A DNA stretch of 64,000 bases from Prochlorococcus sp. AG-402-M15 (lineage in GTDB: Bacteria > Cyanobacteriota > Cyanobacteriia > PCC-6307 > Cyanobiaceae). Below, one piece after another: positions 1 through 8,697 of the stretch. The notes beneath the pieces were generated by a model. It did no database searches. It was not told where the DNA came from and saw only the letters and a list, made by a program, of their open reading frames with translations. The stretch lies in NCBI GenBank assembly GCA_003216615.1, contig QCIP01000004.1, forward strand, positions 62,001 through 126,000. Direction: 5' to 3'. Position numbers and translations under genes: made by a program. Every line of letters begins with the position of its first letter. Position 1 is the first letter of the stretch.

Positions 1-2
1 GG

Positions 3-224
3 CATGAAAGAGAAGTAAATAATCCCCAGTTTTTTAAAGTAATCGAACCTGTGTCAACTATGCCTATAGTGCTAAGAATTGCGATTATGATTTTCGGCCA
101 TTTCAAGTCTTTTTTATTTCTACTGCTTAAAGTTTTAAGGGCCATACAAATTGAAAGTTTGTTATTTGCATTTTCTATCTTAATATTATCTTGGCATGAT
201 AGTTGTGTACGAAATGCTGTTTAA
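3..224 (+). CDS. C-terminal end of a cut-off membrane protein (unidentified)
   Basis: One frame is open from the left edge of the window to a TAA at 222-224, giving about 73 residues of a protein whose start lies outside. The visible part has a hydrophilic stretch, then one or two hydrophobic segments (residues about 25-65), and ends near a Cys-containing tail. An open frame this long is unlikely by chance in DNA this AT-rich, but it is short and I do not recognise the family. It runs in the same direction as rimO, which starts 29 bases downstream. Confidence 0.42.
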   Translation, partial: HEREVNNPQFFKVIEPVSTMPIVLRIAIMIFGHFKSFLFLLLKVLRAIQIESLLFAFSILILSWHDSCVRNAV

Positions 225-253
225 ATCTTTAAATTCTTAATTTTTTCAAGTTT

Positions 254-1618
254 GTGAAACAAAATAGTCTCAAAGTTAAAGATAAAAAAATATCTAAGAT
301 TGCATTCAGTCATGTTGGTTGTGAGAAAAATCTTGTTGATACTGAACATATGCAAGGCTTATTAGATAAAGAGGGTTATGAAGTTGACAGCGATATAAAT
401 GATGCAAATATTGTCGTTGTAAATACTTGCAGTTTTATTGAAACTGCTAGAGAAGAATCTATTAGAAAAATTCTAGAATATATAAATCAAGGAAAGGAAG
501 TAATTGTTGCAGGCTGTATGGCTCAGCATTTTAAAGATGAACTTTTAAAAGAAATACCTGAAATAAAAGCTTTGGTTGGAACAGGAGATTATCAAAAGAT
601 AGCCAAGGTTTTGAATAGAGTAGAAAAAGGACAAATTGTTAATGAAGTTTCAAAAATTCCTGAATTTATTGCTGATGAGGTAATACCTCGTTATTTAGAT
701 AAAAAAAAATTTGTTGCTTATCTTCGGATTGCTGAAGGTTGTGATTATAAATGTGCTTTTTGTATTATTCCAAAGTTGAGAGGTCCTCAAAGAAGTAGAA
801 CAATAGAATCTATAGTTTTGGAAGCTAAAAGTCTTGCAAAACAGGGTATTCAAGAAATCATACTAATTAGTCAAATAACAACTAATTATGGACAAGATAT
901 TTATGGAAAACCCTCATTAGCCAAACTTTTGAATGAGCTTTCAAAAGTTTCAATTCCTTGGATAAGGATACATTATGCTTATCCAACTGGTTTAAATGAT
1001 GAAGTTATTAGAGCTTTTAAAGATTCAAAAAATATAGTACCTTATTTTGATTTACCACTTCAGCATAGTCATCCAGATGTTTTGAAGAGCATGAATAGAC
1101 CTTGGCAGGCTTCTTTGAATGAATCCATTTTGGGCAAAATTAGAGAAGAAATTCCATCTGCTGTATTAAGAACCAGTCTCATTGTTGGTTTCCCAGGAGA
1201 AAAAAAAGAACATTTTGAACACCTTCTTAAATTTTTGAATAGGCACAAGTTTGATCATGTAGGTGTTTTTATTTTTTCTCCTGAGGAAGGAACTTCAGCT
1301 TTTGATTTACCAAATAGAGTAATCCCAGAGGTGGCAGAGGCAAGAAAAGATAACGTTATTTCAGTTCAACAAAATATCTCTAAAAATAAAAATCAGTCAT
1401 ATGTTGGTTCAAAAATGAAGATTTTGGTAGAAAAAATATCAGATAATAACGAATTAATAGGTCGGTCCTACAATTTCGCGCCCGAAATTGACGGGAATGT
1501 GATTTTATCTATTAATGCTAATAATGATTTGAAAAATTTTATTGGTAAATTTGTTGAAGCAAATATTTCTTTTGCGGATGAATATGATTTGTATGGAGAG
1601 ACTATAAAAATTTTGTAG
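254..1618 (+). CDS. rimO: Ribosomal protein S12 methylthiotransferase RimO
   Basis: This is a radical-SAM enzyme that adds a methylthio group to an aspartate of ribosomal protein S12. The N-terminal UPF0004 domain shows three cluster-ligand cysteines (Cys23, Cys59, Cys88). The radical SAM motif CxxxCxxC is at Cys163, Cys167 and Cys170. The C-terminal ~65 residues fit a TRAM RNA-binding domain. The length of 454 residues is normal for the family. The start is a GTG; the next residues read directly into the conserved N-terminal strand. MiaB is the close paralogue, but the '[10 protein letters not shown]' form of the first cysteine motif is typical of RimO. Confidence 0.93.
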   Translation: MKQNSLKVKDKKISKIAFSHVGCEKNLVDTEHMQGLLDKEGYEVDSDINDANIVVVNTCSFIETAREESIRKILEYINQGKEVIVAGCMAQHFKDELLKEIPEIKALVGTGDYQKIAKVLNRVEKGQIVNEVSKIPEFIADEVIPRYLDKKKFVAYLRIAEGCDYKCAFCIIPKLRGPQRSRTIESIVLEAKSLAKQGIQEIILISQITTNYGQDIYGKPSLAKLLNELSKVSIPWIRIHYAYPTGLNDEVIRAFKDSKNIVPYFDLPLQHSHPDVLKSMNRPWQASLNESILGKIREEIPSAVLRTSLIVGFPGEKKEHFEHLLKFLNRHKFDHVGVFIFSPEEGTSAFDLPNRVIPEVAEARKDNVISVQQNISKNKNQSYVGSKMKILVEKISDNNELIGRSYNFAPEIDGNVILSINANNDLKNFIGKFVEANISFADEYDLYGETIKIL

Positions 1619-1623
1619 TGTTT

Positions 1624-1716
1624 TTAAATTAATTTAACTGCTCTTAATAGCTTATCCAATGCGAAAGCAGCTCCAAAACCAAAACCAATAAATGCAAAAA
1701 AGAAAATGATGTTCAT
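1624..1716 (-). CDS. petL: PetL-like small subunit of the cytochrome b6f complex
   Basis: This 30-residue open frame sits between rimO and the DUF4346 gene. It has one Gly/Phe/Ala-rich transmembrane helix (residues 3-20), and its C-terminus ends in a short basic tail 'RAVKLI'. From memory, the cytochrome b6f subunit PetL of other cyanobacteria is about 31-32 residues with one helix and a tail ending 'KSIKLI', so PetL is the best match. It would stabilise the b6f dimer in the thylakoid. PetM and PetN are alternatives, but their tails differ. No clear ribosome-binding site is visible, and the call rests on size, topology and tail. Confidence 0.6.
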   Translation of the reverse strand: MNIIFFFAFIGFGFGAAFALDKLLRAVKLI

Positions 1717-1780
1717 TAATTTTTTTATTTTTATTTAATTTAACATCAGATGAAAAGATTAGATTTTTTCGTTTAATTTC

Positions 1781-2167
1781 TTAATCTTGGATATATGGTA
1801 ATTTTTTGTATAAACATTCTTCTGCTTTTTGTAGTTCCCGGCCTAAATATAGAGCATGATCGAATCTGGTTATTAAGTCATTTCTTTCTTCAGTTATCAA
1901 TATTCCAAGTTGTTTTGCACTAATACCTTCAAAAACTTCATTACTAACTCTTTTATTTTGAGAGTCGCATTTAATTGGTTCATTTGTTTCTGGGTCAAGC
2001 GCATATCCGTCATCATCAATATTATTTAAAAAGTGCTCTAAAATTATTTTATTTTCTTCTAAATCTACTTTTATAATAAAATAACCGTTTGGATCTAAGT
2101 CTATATATCGGTTGGATAGATTATTATCAATCTTTACTTTTTCATCGAAACTTTTGGTAGAATCCAT
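1781..2167 (-). CDS. DUF4346-type conserved cyanobacterial protein
   Basis: This is a soluble 128-residue protein with no membrane segment. The central part (residues 24-60) reads as a two-stranded unit with 'GYFIIKVD' followed by 'KIILEHF'. The C-terminal part carries a helix with 'HALYLGRELQKAE'. This pattern matches what I remember of the DUF4346 family, which in some cyanobacteria is fused to a pterin-binding domain. A pterin-related gene (double PTPS) lies 2 kb upstream on the same strand, which may or may not be meaningful. The molecular function is not known to me. Confidence 0.6.
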   Translation of the reverse strand: MDSTKSFDEKVKIDNNLSNRYIDLDPNGYFIIKVDLEENKIILEHFLNNIDDDGYALDPETNEPIKCDSQNKRVSNEVFEGISAKQLGILITEERNDLITRFDHALYLGRELQKAEECLYKKLPYIQD

Positions 2168-2228
2168 CCTTAGAAGTTAATAACAAACTATATTACTAAT
2201 ATAATCTTTGGTAAAGCCAAATAATTTT

Positions 2229-3383
2229 TTATTTAAAGGGTATAGATTTATTTTCAAAATAAATTTCCATCTCGGTTTGTTTATTCACTTCATTTAGCCA
2301 AGTTTTAACTATATTTTCCATATTTTTGTCAAACCACTTATGTAAGCTTATGGAGCTTTTTGCAAAAAACCCCCTCCTTCTTTTATGTTTTCCACCTGCT
2401 CCAGGATCAAAAAAATGGATACTATTTTTTATTGCCCATTCAATTGGCTGGTAGTAGCATAATTCAAAATGTAAATTAGATATTTCTTCTTGACTACCCC
2501 AGTACCTACCCCATAAGTTGTTTTTATTTTTAACGCACATCGACATCGCAAAAATATCGTCAGAATTTTTTTTTGATGCACTAAAGAGCAAAAGATTTTT
2601 TTTACTATCAACAATTTTTTCGAAAAATGTAGATGTTAGATATTTACTGCCCCAGACTCCCCACCTTAAACAGTGCTGCTCATAAAAATTATGCATTTTT
2701 TTGAGGATTTCTTGGTTGATATCATCTTCATTAAAAATTTCTAATTTAATACCTTTTTTAGTAATTGATTTCCTCTCTTTTTTTATATTTTTTCGTTGAT
2801 TAGAGTTAAATCTAGAAAGAAAATCATCAAAGGTTTTTTCTCCATTACTCTTCCATTCACTGCTGGAATTTATCCATTCATGGTATCCAAAAGATTTAAG
2901 ATGGTTGCCCCAGCTTTCATTAACATATAAAAAATTGCAACTTAAAATTTTGTTTGTAATCGCAAAGTTTTCGATATGGTTTATCAGTAAATTTGTAATT
3001 TCTTTCTTATCTTTATTGTTTTTATAAAGAAATTGATACCCATTTACAGGACTATAAGGACTCATTCCAATTAATTTAGGGTAATAATTTAAATTCAGCT
3101 CTTGAGCCAATCTTGCAAATGATTGATCAAAAATAAATTCTCCATAACTATGATTTTTTAAAAAAAGTGGAGCAATTCCTAATATTTCTTCATTTTTATA
3201 AGCAACAAAATATAAGGGCTGCCAACCAGTTTCTCTTGAAACACTTTTTGATATTTCAAGGTTTTTAAGCCAATTCCATTCATAAAATGGATTGTTGATT
3301 TCATTTGCTAATTCATTCCATATTCCCTTGGAGATTTCCTTAATTGAAAATTTGACTTCAACTTTATGTATTTTTTGGTTCAT
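2229..3383 (-). CDS. FemAB/GNAT-like protein (COG3146, peptidogalycan biosynthesis-type)
   Basis: This 384-residue cytosolic protein resembles the FemAB-like branch of the acetyltransferase superfamily (PF04339). The basic stretch 'NQRKNIKKERK' around residues 195-210 and the near-C-terminal 'FDPGAGGKHKRRRGF' at about 325-340 are hallmarks of the family. Members are thought to transfer an acyl or aminoacyl group, but the substrate is not established. It is followed closely on the minus strand by the RibD-C-like and PTPS genes further upstream, so it may be the tail of that run. The length is typical. Confidence 0.75.
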   Translation of the reverse strand: MNQKIHKVEVKFSIKEISKGIWNELANEINNPFYEWNWLKNLEISKSVSRETGWQPLYFVAYKNEEILGIAPLFLKNHSYGEFIFDQSFARLAQELNLNYYPKLIGMSPYSPVNGYQFLYKNNKDKKEITNLLINHIENFAITNKILSCNFLYVNESWGNHLKSFGYHEWINSSSEWKSNGEKTFDDFLSRFNSNQRKNIKKERKSITKKGIKLEIFNEDDINQEILKKMHNFYEQHCLRWGVWGSKYLTSTFFEKIVDSKKNLLLFSASKKNSDDIFAMSMCVKNKNNLWGRYWGSQEEISNLHFELCYYQPIEWAIKNSIHFFDPGAGGKHKRRRGFFAKSSISLHKWFDKNMENIVKTWLNEVNKQTEMEIYFENKSIPFK

Positions 3384-3400
3384 ATATTATTTAATTTATT

Positions 3401-4051
3401 TCAAATTTTTTTGTAATGAATGTGGATTTCATTATTCATTAAATTTTTAATTGATTTTATTTCCCATAGTCTTTTGAGATTAAAAATCTCATTTGTTTGT
3501 TTTGGAGGGATCCATGTATATATACCTCCAAGAATTCGTGGAATTATTGTAATTTTTATATCTGTTATTAGATCCTCTTTCATAAATGAATTTATAAGTT
3601 TTGCACCTCCCAAAAGAGCTAGATCATTTATCCCTTGTTTTTTGAGTGAAATTAAAGTTTCTCCCCATGAATTTTCGTAAAGGAGTTTTTTCTCGAAGTC
3701 ATTATTCAATGAATCATCAATTTTACTTGAGCTTATTAACCATCTTCTAATTGGTTGACGAAAATATTTCCAATTATGGTTAAATTTTTTGCTATTTGAA
3801 GCAATTATAGAAATTGGTTGGTTTTTTGATATCTTTACTTCGTCATTATCATAGAGATTTTTAATTAGGTAAGTTGATTGATGAGCTCTTAAAGTACCTA
3901 AACCAAAAATGGTAGCATCAACCATTGATAAGTTTTGATTTAATATTTTTTTATCTTCTTCGCTTCCAAGATGCGATTCTCCACCTGAAGGAAATGCAAT
4001 TCTCCCATCAAGACTAGATGCTATAAATATTATTACTCTTGGAATACTCAA
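3401..4051 (-). CDS. RibD C-terminal / dihydrofolate reductase-like reductase
   Basis: This 216-residue protein is built from the RibD C-terminal fold only, with no deaminase half. The N-terminus shows 'SLDGRIA' (residues 13-19), and the NADPH-binding strand 'LLGGAKLINSFMKE' lies near residue 155, both typical of pyrimidine reductases of riboflavin synthesis and of RibD_C paralogues. Its start overlaps the end of the PTPS gene by 4 bases, so the two are probably translated together. The substrate could be a riboflavin intermediate or a pterin; the overlap with PTPS favours a pterin link, but that is inference. Confidence 0.75.
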   Translation of the reverse strand: MSIPRVIIFIASSLDGRIAFPSGGESHLGSEEDKKILNQNLSMVDATIFGLGTLRAHQSTYLIKNLYDNDEVKISKNQPISIIASNSKKFNHNWKYFRQPIRRWLISSSKIDDSLNNDFEKKLLYENSWGETLISLKKQGINDLALLGGAKLINSFMKEDLITDIKITIIPRILGGIYTWIPPKQTNEIFNLKRLWEIKSIKNLMNNEIHIHYKKI

Positions 4052-4974
4052 GTTTGTGTGACTAAACTATTTTCAAATTTCAACTTCAATGAATTAGATA
4101 ACTTTTGATCAACAAAAATTTCTGCAGCATTATTTGGGCTCTCTTGAAGTCTTATTTTGTATAATTTTGCACCAAGTTCATGTATTGGTTTTTTAAGAAT
4201 ATCAGAAATATATAAAGCTATATTTTCAGCAGTTGGAACACAACTTTGGAAAAATTCGATATCTTTGTTTAGAAAAGTATGATCTAGTTGTTCAACAACT
4301 AAATCATTAATTATTTCTTGGAGGGCAGATAAGTCGCAAACCATTCCAGTTCTCTTATCAATTTCTCCTTTTACAGTTATATCGACAAGATAGTTATGAC
4401 CATGTCCATTAACTCTGGCACATTTCCCATAGATTTTTTTATTTTCATCAAAGGATATCTCTTCTTTTGCAAGTCTATGAGCAGCTGCAAAATGAGTTTG
4501 TACTGTTAAAAATGCTTCCATGTTTTTTCCAAAATAATCTGCCCATAAATTTGGGTTTTCATAAAGCCTTAGACTTGTAAGAGGTAAATCATCCTTAAGA
4601 CGATTCCAAATGACCTTCACTAATGCCTCAGTTGTGGGTAGTATACCCTCTTGATTATGAACATTAAATTCAGGCCAGACTTCATTTAAAAAACGAAAAT
4701 CTAATTGTTCAGTGACTTTATCTTTAATAGAATGTTTTACATCAGAGAGATTTAGTACCATTCCATCAGAGTCTAGTTCTCCACCCATTGAAACAATAAG
4801 TTCATAATTATGACCATGACCTGGTGCAATACTGCACTTTCCAAAAAGAGATAAATTTTCTTCTGGACTTTTTTCAGGAAGCCAATAACGGTGACTAGAA
4901 CTAAAGCAGGCACGTCGAGTTATGACGCATTCACGTCCTTTTCCATGTAATGGTTTGGATTGTGTAGAAGTCAT
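4048..4974 (-). CDS. Tandem 6-pyruvoyl-tetrahydropterin synthase (two PTPS/QueD domains)
   Basis: Two PTPS domains lie head to tail in one 308-residue chain, about residues 15-145 and 155-295; usual PTPS or QueD proteins have one domain of 120-150 residues. Each domain keeps three zinc-binding histidines (His28/53/55 and His166/191/193) and the nucleophile cysteine (Cys47 and Cys185). The Asp-His pair of the catalytic triad is intact in domain 2 (Asp231-His232), but in domain 1 the histidine is Phe93. The conserved glutamate is present in both (Glu116, Glu250). The Cys-to-His spacing is like that of the eukaryotic enzyme. The product is probably a pterin or 6-carboxy-tetrahydropterin. The gene overlaps the RibD-C-like gene. 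Confidence 0.88.
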   Translation of the reverse strand: MTSTQSKPLHGKGRECVITRRACFSSSHRYWLPEKSPEENLSLFGKCSIAPGHGHNYELIVSMGGELDSDGMVLNLSDVKHSIKDKVTEQLDFRFLNEVWPEFNVHNQEGILPTTEALVKVIWNRLKDDLPLTSLRLYENPNLWADYFGKNMEAFLTVQTHFAAAHRLAKEEISFDENKKIYGKCARVNGHGHNYLVDITVKGEIDKRTGMVCDLSALQEIINDLVVEQLDHTFLNKDIEFFQSCVPTAENIALYISDILKKPIHELGAKLYKIRLQESPNNAAEIFVDQKLSNSLKLKFENSLVTQT

Positions 4975-5024
4975 ACCTGTCTGCGATAATACTATCTTAA
5001 GGTTTTAAATACGCTTTTGTCTTT

Positions 5025-5582
5025 ATGGAACAATCCATTATCGAAAAAACAGTTCATACTATCAAGGGCAGAAGCATATTTTTAATAGGAATGATGGGTT
5101 CTGGTAAGTCACAAACTGGTTTGAAGTTGGCTGAATTATTGAAGTATAAATACATTGATTTAGATTCATTAATAGAGAAGTTGGCAAAAAAATCTATCAA
5201 TCAAATTTTTAATGATGAAGGAGAAGAAAATTTCCGTGAATTAGAAGCAAACTGCCTCAAAGAAACTATCAAAATTCCTTCATTAGTAATCTCAACTGGG
5301 GGAGGAATAGTTACCAAATCGGAAAACTGGGGAATCTTAAGACAGGGAATAATTGCTTGGATAGATCTCGATAAAGATATAGCAATTGAAAGATTGAAAA
5401 ATGAAATTGAAAACAGGCCACTACTTAAGGGAAAGAATTTAAATGATTTATATATGAGCATTTTTCAAACTAGAGAAAATTTGTATTCTCAAGCAGATTT
5501 AAGAATTCAGGTAAAAAGGGAAAATATTGAAGAAGTTGCTATGAAAATAATCAATGCAATTCATAAAGAAATAATTAGTTAA
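5025..5582 (+). CDS. aroK: Shikimate kinase
   Basis: This enzyme phosphorylates shikimate in the common aromatic pathway. The P-loop lies at residues 22-29 (GMMGSGKS), the shikimate-binding DxD at Asp45/Asp47, and the conserved Gly-Gly-Gly substrate loop near residue 91. The 185-residue length is normal. It is a single-gene unit divergent from the PTPS gene 50 bases away, and its stop overlaps the stop of the convergent CRR7-like gene by 4 bases. trpB, another aromatic-pathway gene, lies far away in this window. Confidence 0.95.
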   Translation: MEQSIIEKTVHTIKGRSIFLIGMMGSGKSQTGLKLAELLKYKYIDLDSLIEKLAKKSINQIFNDEGEENFRELEANCLKETIKIPSLVISTGGGIVTKSENWGILRQGIIAWIDLDKDIAIERLKNEIENRPLLKGKNLNDLYMSIFQTRENLYSQADLRIQVKRENIEEVAMKIINAIHKEIIS

Positions 5583-5836
5583 TCTGGTTCAATTCTTACT
5601 GCAAACCATTTGATAACGTATCCTAATTTTATTTCTAATTCATAAGTGCTTTCCAACAATTCTTCAAAAAATTCCTGATCAGGATCTTCTATATTTTGAT
5701 ATATTGTTTGTGTTTCTGTCTTACTAAGCCAATTCTTTAACCATAAAATTGCTTCTTGCTTTGATACAATTTTTTCTTTTGAATCTGGCTCTAGTAATAC
5801 ATAATGATCTGATGCTCTTATTAGTGGATTTGACAT
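5579..5836 (-). CDS. CRR7-like protein (possible NDH-1 assembly factor)
   Basis: This is an 85-residue, acidic, soluble protein. The N-terminal 'DHYVLLE' strand followed by an amphipathic helix ending 'WLKNWL' resembles the CRR7 family (formerly DUF3571). In plants CRR7 is needed to assemble the chloroplast NDH complex. Several NDH-1 subunit genes are in this window, including ndhO 8 kb away. The start codon at 5834-5836 is separated by a single base from the start of the divergent exported-protein gene, so the promoter must lie inside that neighbour. Family assignment is from memory. Confidence 0.55.
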   Translation of the reverse strand: MSNPLIRASDHYVLLEPDSKEKIVSKQEAILWLKNWLSKTETQTIYQNIEDPDQEFFEELLESTYELEIKLGYVIKWFAVRIEPD

Positions 5837-5837
5837 A

Positions 5838-6545
5838 ATGAAAATTCTTCTTGGATTAATTCTTTGCTTGACTTTTCAAGGAATTTTTTTAGAAAGTTCT
5901 TTCGCTCTAGTAGATTCTAACGTACGAGAGTTTTTGGAAAATCGTGTAAATCAATGGCCAGAATTATATTTGCCAAATTTTCAATTATCTGAAACTTCTA
6001 AAGATTTAATTTATCCTAAATGGTTCGAGGGGAATTGGCTTGTTACCTCTCAAGATATAATTAATGATTCGGAAGAGCCAGTTATTTATAAAGTAAATTT
6101 CTTTAAGAATGATTCAGATTTAATTGTTGGTAATCGTGCAAAAAATTCTGAATCTATTGGAAAAGCAATATTTGGTGACACCTTAATCAAGGTTGTAAAT
6201 GATCCTCAATCAATTAATAATCAAATTATTTATTTAAAAGATGATTTTTATATTGATTCAAGAATTACAGGGAGAAATCAGATACAAGATGATGATATTT
6301 TTTTCGCAGATGAGCTAGTTATACAAACAGCGCATAAGCCAGGTGCTTCAAGGATTAATCAGGTAGAGACAATTAGTCAATTTCAAAAATGTTCCGAAGA
6401 AATATTGGAAGTTAATAATTCAATCAAACCATCAATTTGTGGAGTGCAATATGTCGCTTCTTATGGTTCAAAAGTTGGTGATCATTCTATTCATGCTATT
6501 AAAACAAAAAAATATAAATTGACTTTTGAATTTATTGAGAGTTAG
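5838..6545 (+). CDS. Exported conserved cyanobacterial protein (DUF6816-like)
   Basis: This 235-residue protein has an N-terminal signal peptide: a charged start, a hydrophobic core at residues 3-20, and a small-residue cleavage region ending 'SFA' near residue 23. The mature part has 'WPELYLPNF' and 'YPKWFEGNW' motifs, seen in thylakoid-lumen-type conserved proteins of cyanobacteria and plastids, probably of the DUF6816 family. It is likely periplasmic or lumenal, with a lipocalin-like beta-rich fold as a guess. Cysteines near positions 188 and 200 could form a disulfide. The function is unknown. Its 3' end overlaps the convergent GST gene by 14 bases. Confidence 0.6.
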   Translation: MKILLGLILCLTFQGIFLESSFALVDSNVREFLENRVNQWPELYLPNFQLSETSKDLIYPKWFEGNWLVTSQDIINDSEEPVIYKVNFFKNDSDLIVGNRAKNSESIGKAIFGDTLIKVVNDPQSINNQIIYLKDDFYIDSRITGRNQIQDDDIFFADELVIQTAHKPGASRINQVETISQFQKCSEEILEVNNSIKPSICGVQYVASYGSKVGDHSIHAIKTKKYKLTFEFIES

Positions 6546-7257
6546 CACTAAAAAGATATTCTTCTAGGTTGTTCCTCCACATGAAAAGATTTTCTAGATA
6601 AGGGTTATTTATGTATTCTTGACTCCCCTCTCCTGAAAGAATTGGCCCTGCAGACTTGGGAAATTTAAGAAGGGATAATTGAGCTGCAATTGAAATATCT
6701 GCAATTGATAAACTATCTCCAACTAAATATTTTTTGTTTATCAAGGCTTTTGATAAAGATTCCAGTAATTTTTGGAGTTCTAAATTATCTTTAGAAGACA
6801 AAACTACATTAGAGATTTTGCTAAGATTTTCAAAAGGTAATTTATCAACAATACTTTTAACTGAAGAAGGTATTTCATCTGGAAGTAATGCAGTTCTTAG
6901 CTGTGGATTTTCTATTGCAGATTTTATTAAAGCTTTTCTACAAGTTTTAGCCATTGTTGTATCTGCCCAGTCTTCAATGAGTTTGCATTGTGCAAATAAT
7001 ATTGGGTCCTCAGGAAAAAGTGGATTGTTATCATTTTTTTTATCTATATATTCGCAAATAGTTGAAGAGTCATTAACAATTTGATCATTACTATCGACTA
7101 TTACAGGGACTTGTTTTTGACCTGATAATTTAAAGATTTCAAATTGACCTATACCAGGTGTGACTTCTTCAACTCGATATTGTAGTTTTTTTGCATGAAG
7201 AGCCATTCTTGTTTTTAAACAAAAAGCACTATGCCTAAATTGATATAATGTAATCAT
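6532..7257 (-). CDS. Glutathione S-transferase family protein
   Basis: This is a two-domain GST of 241 residues. The N-terminal thioredoxin-like fold (residues 1-80) carries a possible active-site Cys13 in 'SAFCLK', the cis-proline motif 'VPVIVD' and the 'DSSTICEYI' segment that contacts the glutathione gamma-glutamyl group. The C-terminal all-helical domain has the usual 'LSIADIS' N-capping motif near residue 185. The substrate is unknown; roles in reductive detoxification or oxidative stress are usual for the family. It stands alone, divergent from the DUF751 gene. Confidence 0.88.
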   Translation of the reverse strand: MITLYQFRHSAFCLKTRMALHAKKLQYRVEEVTPGIGQFEIFKLSGQKQVPVIVDSNDQIVNDSSTICEYIDKKNDNNPLFPEDPILFAQCKLIEDWADTTMAKTCRKALIKSAIENPQLRTALLPDEIPSSVKSIVDKLPFENLSKISNVVLSSKDNLELQKLLESLSKALINKKYLVGDSLSIADISIAAQLSLLKFPKSAGPILSGEGSQEYINNPYLENLFMWRNNLEEYLFSANSQ

Positions 7258-7311
7258 GCTGTTTAATGTTTGTTAAAACTTAGCTAAAAAAGTAATCTAT
7301 TTGTGGAGCTG

Positions 7312-7515
7312 ATGGGCGAATTTTTCTCTAATGTTGCAAGATATCCCAAGTATTTACTATCCATCATTGTTGGGGGACTTGTAGCATTGCTTGAACCTTT
7401 ATTCAAGAATAGATCAAATCCACTCACCATAGTAGGTTTGATATCTTCTGTCTTAAGTGCTTTCATAACTCTTTATTTTGTATTGCAAGCAATGACAAAC
7501 CCAATGAATTTATAA
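7312..7515 (+). CDS. DUF751 / Ycf33-type small membrane protein
   Basis: This 67-residue protein has two transmembrane segments (about residues 12-32 and 38-60) and the 'FFSNVARYPKYLLSI' N-terminal signature of the DUF751 family. I chose the ATG at 7312; a GTG at 7303 in the same frame would add three residues, but GGAG at 7305-7308 looks like part of the leader. It is the first gene of a tight run with rbfA (5-base gap) and hemD, which suggests cotranscription. The function is unknown; plastid homologues (Ycf33) point to the photosynthetic membrane. Confidence 0.75.
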   Translation: MGEFFSNVARYPKYLLSIIVGGLVALLEPLFKNRSNPLTIVGLISSVLSAFITLYFVLQAMTNPMNL

Positions 7516-7520
7516 TTATA

Positions 7521-7913
7521 ATGCCAAAAAATTACCGTCTTGCAAAAGTTTCTTCTCTTTTGATGAAAGAAATAACCCTTATTTTACAAAATGATTTGGA
7601 TAATGATCTTATTAGAGATTATTTCGTCAATATTTCTAAGATTGATTTATCAGGTGATTTGCAACACTGTAAAATTTACATAACTTCAACTGCTCAAGAT
7701 AAAGTGAGGAAAGAGATTGTGGCAAATTTGAATACTGCTAAAAGCTCCATAAGGCACAGTTTAGGAAAAAGAATAGAGATGAGAAGAGTTCCAGAGATAA
7801 TTTTTAAAGACGATGTTGTTCTTGATAAAGGATTATCAGTCTTGAAACTTCTCGATGAATTAAAAAATAAAAATCAAAAAAATAATGTTGAGGACACGGA
7901 TGCCAATAGTTGA
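7521..7913 (+). CDS. rbfA: Ribosome-binding factor A
   Basis: RbfA is a KH-fold protein that binds the 30S subunit and helps mature the 5' end of 16S rRNA, notably in the cold. The 130-residue length is normal. The N-terminal helix 'RLAKVSSLLMKEITLIL', the 'LQHCKIYIT' strand and the 'MRRVPEIIFKDD' motif are characteristic. It overlaps the chosen start of hemD by 14 bases, so the two are probably translationally coupled. Confidence 0.94.
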   Translation: MPKNYRLAKVSSLLMKEITLILQNDLDNDLIRDYFVNISKIDLSGDLQHCKIYITSTAQDKVRKEIVANLNTAKSSIRHSLGKRIEMRRVPEIIFKDDVVLDKGLSVLKLLDELKNKNQKNNVEDTDANS

Positions 7914-8697
7914 TCTACCCCTTGATCAAAGAAATATAATTATTACGCGATCAAAAGAAGGGATATTAGATATAAGAAAGATATTCACAAGCAAGGGCGC
8001 TAATGTATTTGATTTGCCTGCAATAAGCATTGGAGATCCTGATGATTTGAATCCTCTTGACGAAGCATTAAATCAAATAAATGATTTTCATTGGATTATT
8101 TTTTCCAGTAGTAATGGGATCAAATTTGTGGATAAAAGACTGAGATACTTTAATAGTTCATTAAAAGAGAGTTCTAAAAAAACAAAAATCGCTGTAGTCG
8201 GAGAAAAAACCTCAAAAACTCTTGATGATTTTGGGATCAAGGCTGATTTCATACCTCCAGAATTTGTTGCTGAAAGTTTAATTGATAATTTCCCAGTATC
8301 TGGTTATGGACTTCGAGTCTTTGTACCAAGAGTTCAAACAGGTGGTAGGGATCTAATTGCAGATCAATTTAGAAAGTCTGGTTCACGTGTTTTTGAGGTT
8401 GCTGCATATGAAACAAGATGTCCTGAATCAATTCCGGAAGAAACAATTGATATTATTTCTAATCGAAAAGTCGATGCAATTATTTTCTCAAGCGGTAAAA
8501 CCGTATCAAATTCTGCTTTTTTACTAGAAAAAAAACTTGGTCAACAATGGTTAGAATATTTTGATCAAATTAAGTTGTTAACTATTGGACCTCAGACAAC
8601 AAAAATATGTAACAAGATTTTTGGAAGAGTTGATAGTCAGGCACAAAAATATACTTTTGAGGGACTACTAGATGTAGCAATTAATATTTTTAGTTAG
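7900..8697 (+). CDS. hemD: Uroporphyrinogen-III synthase
   Basis: HemD cyclises hydroxymethylbilane to uroporphyrinogen III, the shared precursor of heme and chlorophyll. The sequence shows the two-lobed pattern of the family: 'IIITRSKEG' at the start, 'IIFSSSNGI' in the first lobe and 'DAIIFSSGKTVSN' with 'LLTIGPQTTKI' in the second. I chose the ATG at 7900 because GAGG at 7890-7893 is well placed before it; an ATG at 7885 would add five residues. With chosen starts it has 265 residues. It overlaps the end of rbfA. chlM elsewhere in the window works later in the same pigment pathway. Confidence 0.9.
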   Translation: MPIVDLPLDQRNIIITRSKEGILDIRKIFTSKGANVFDLPAISIGDPDDLNPLDEALNQINDFHWIIFSSSNGIKFVDKRLRYFNSSLKESSKKTKIAVVGEKTSKTLDDFGIKADFIPPEFVAESLIDNFPVSGYGLRVFVPRVQTGGRDLIADQFRKSGSRVFEVAAYETRCPESIPEETIDIISNRKVDAIIFSSGKTVSNSAFLLEKKLGQQWLEYFDQIKLLTIGPQTTKICNKIFGRVDSQAQKYTFEGLLDVAINIFS

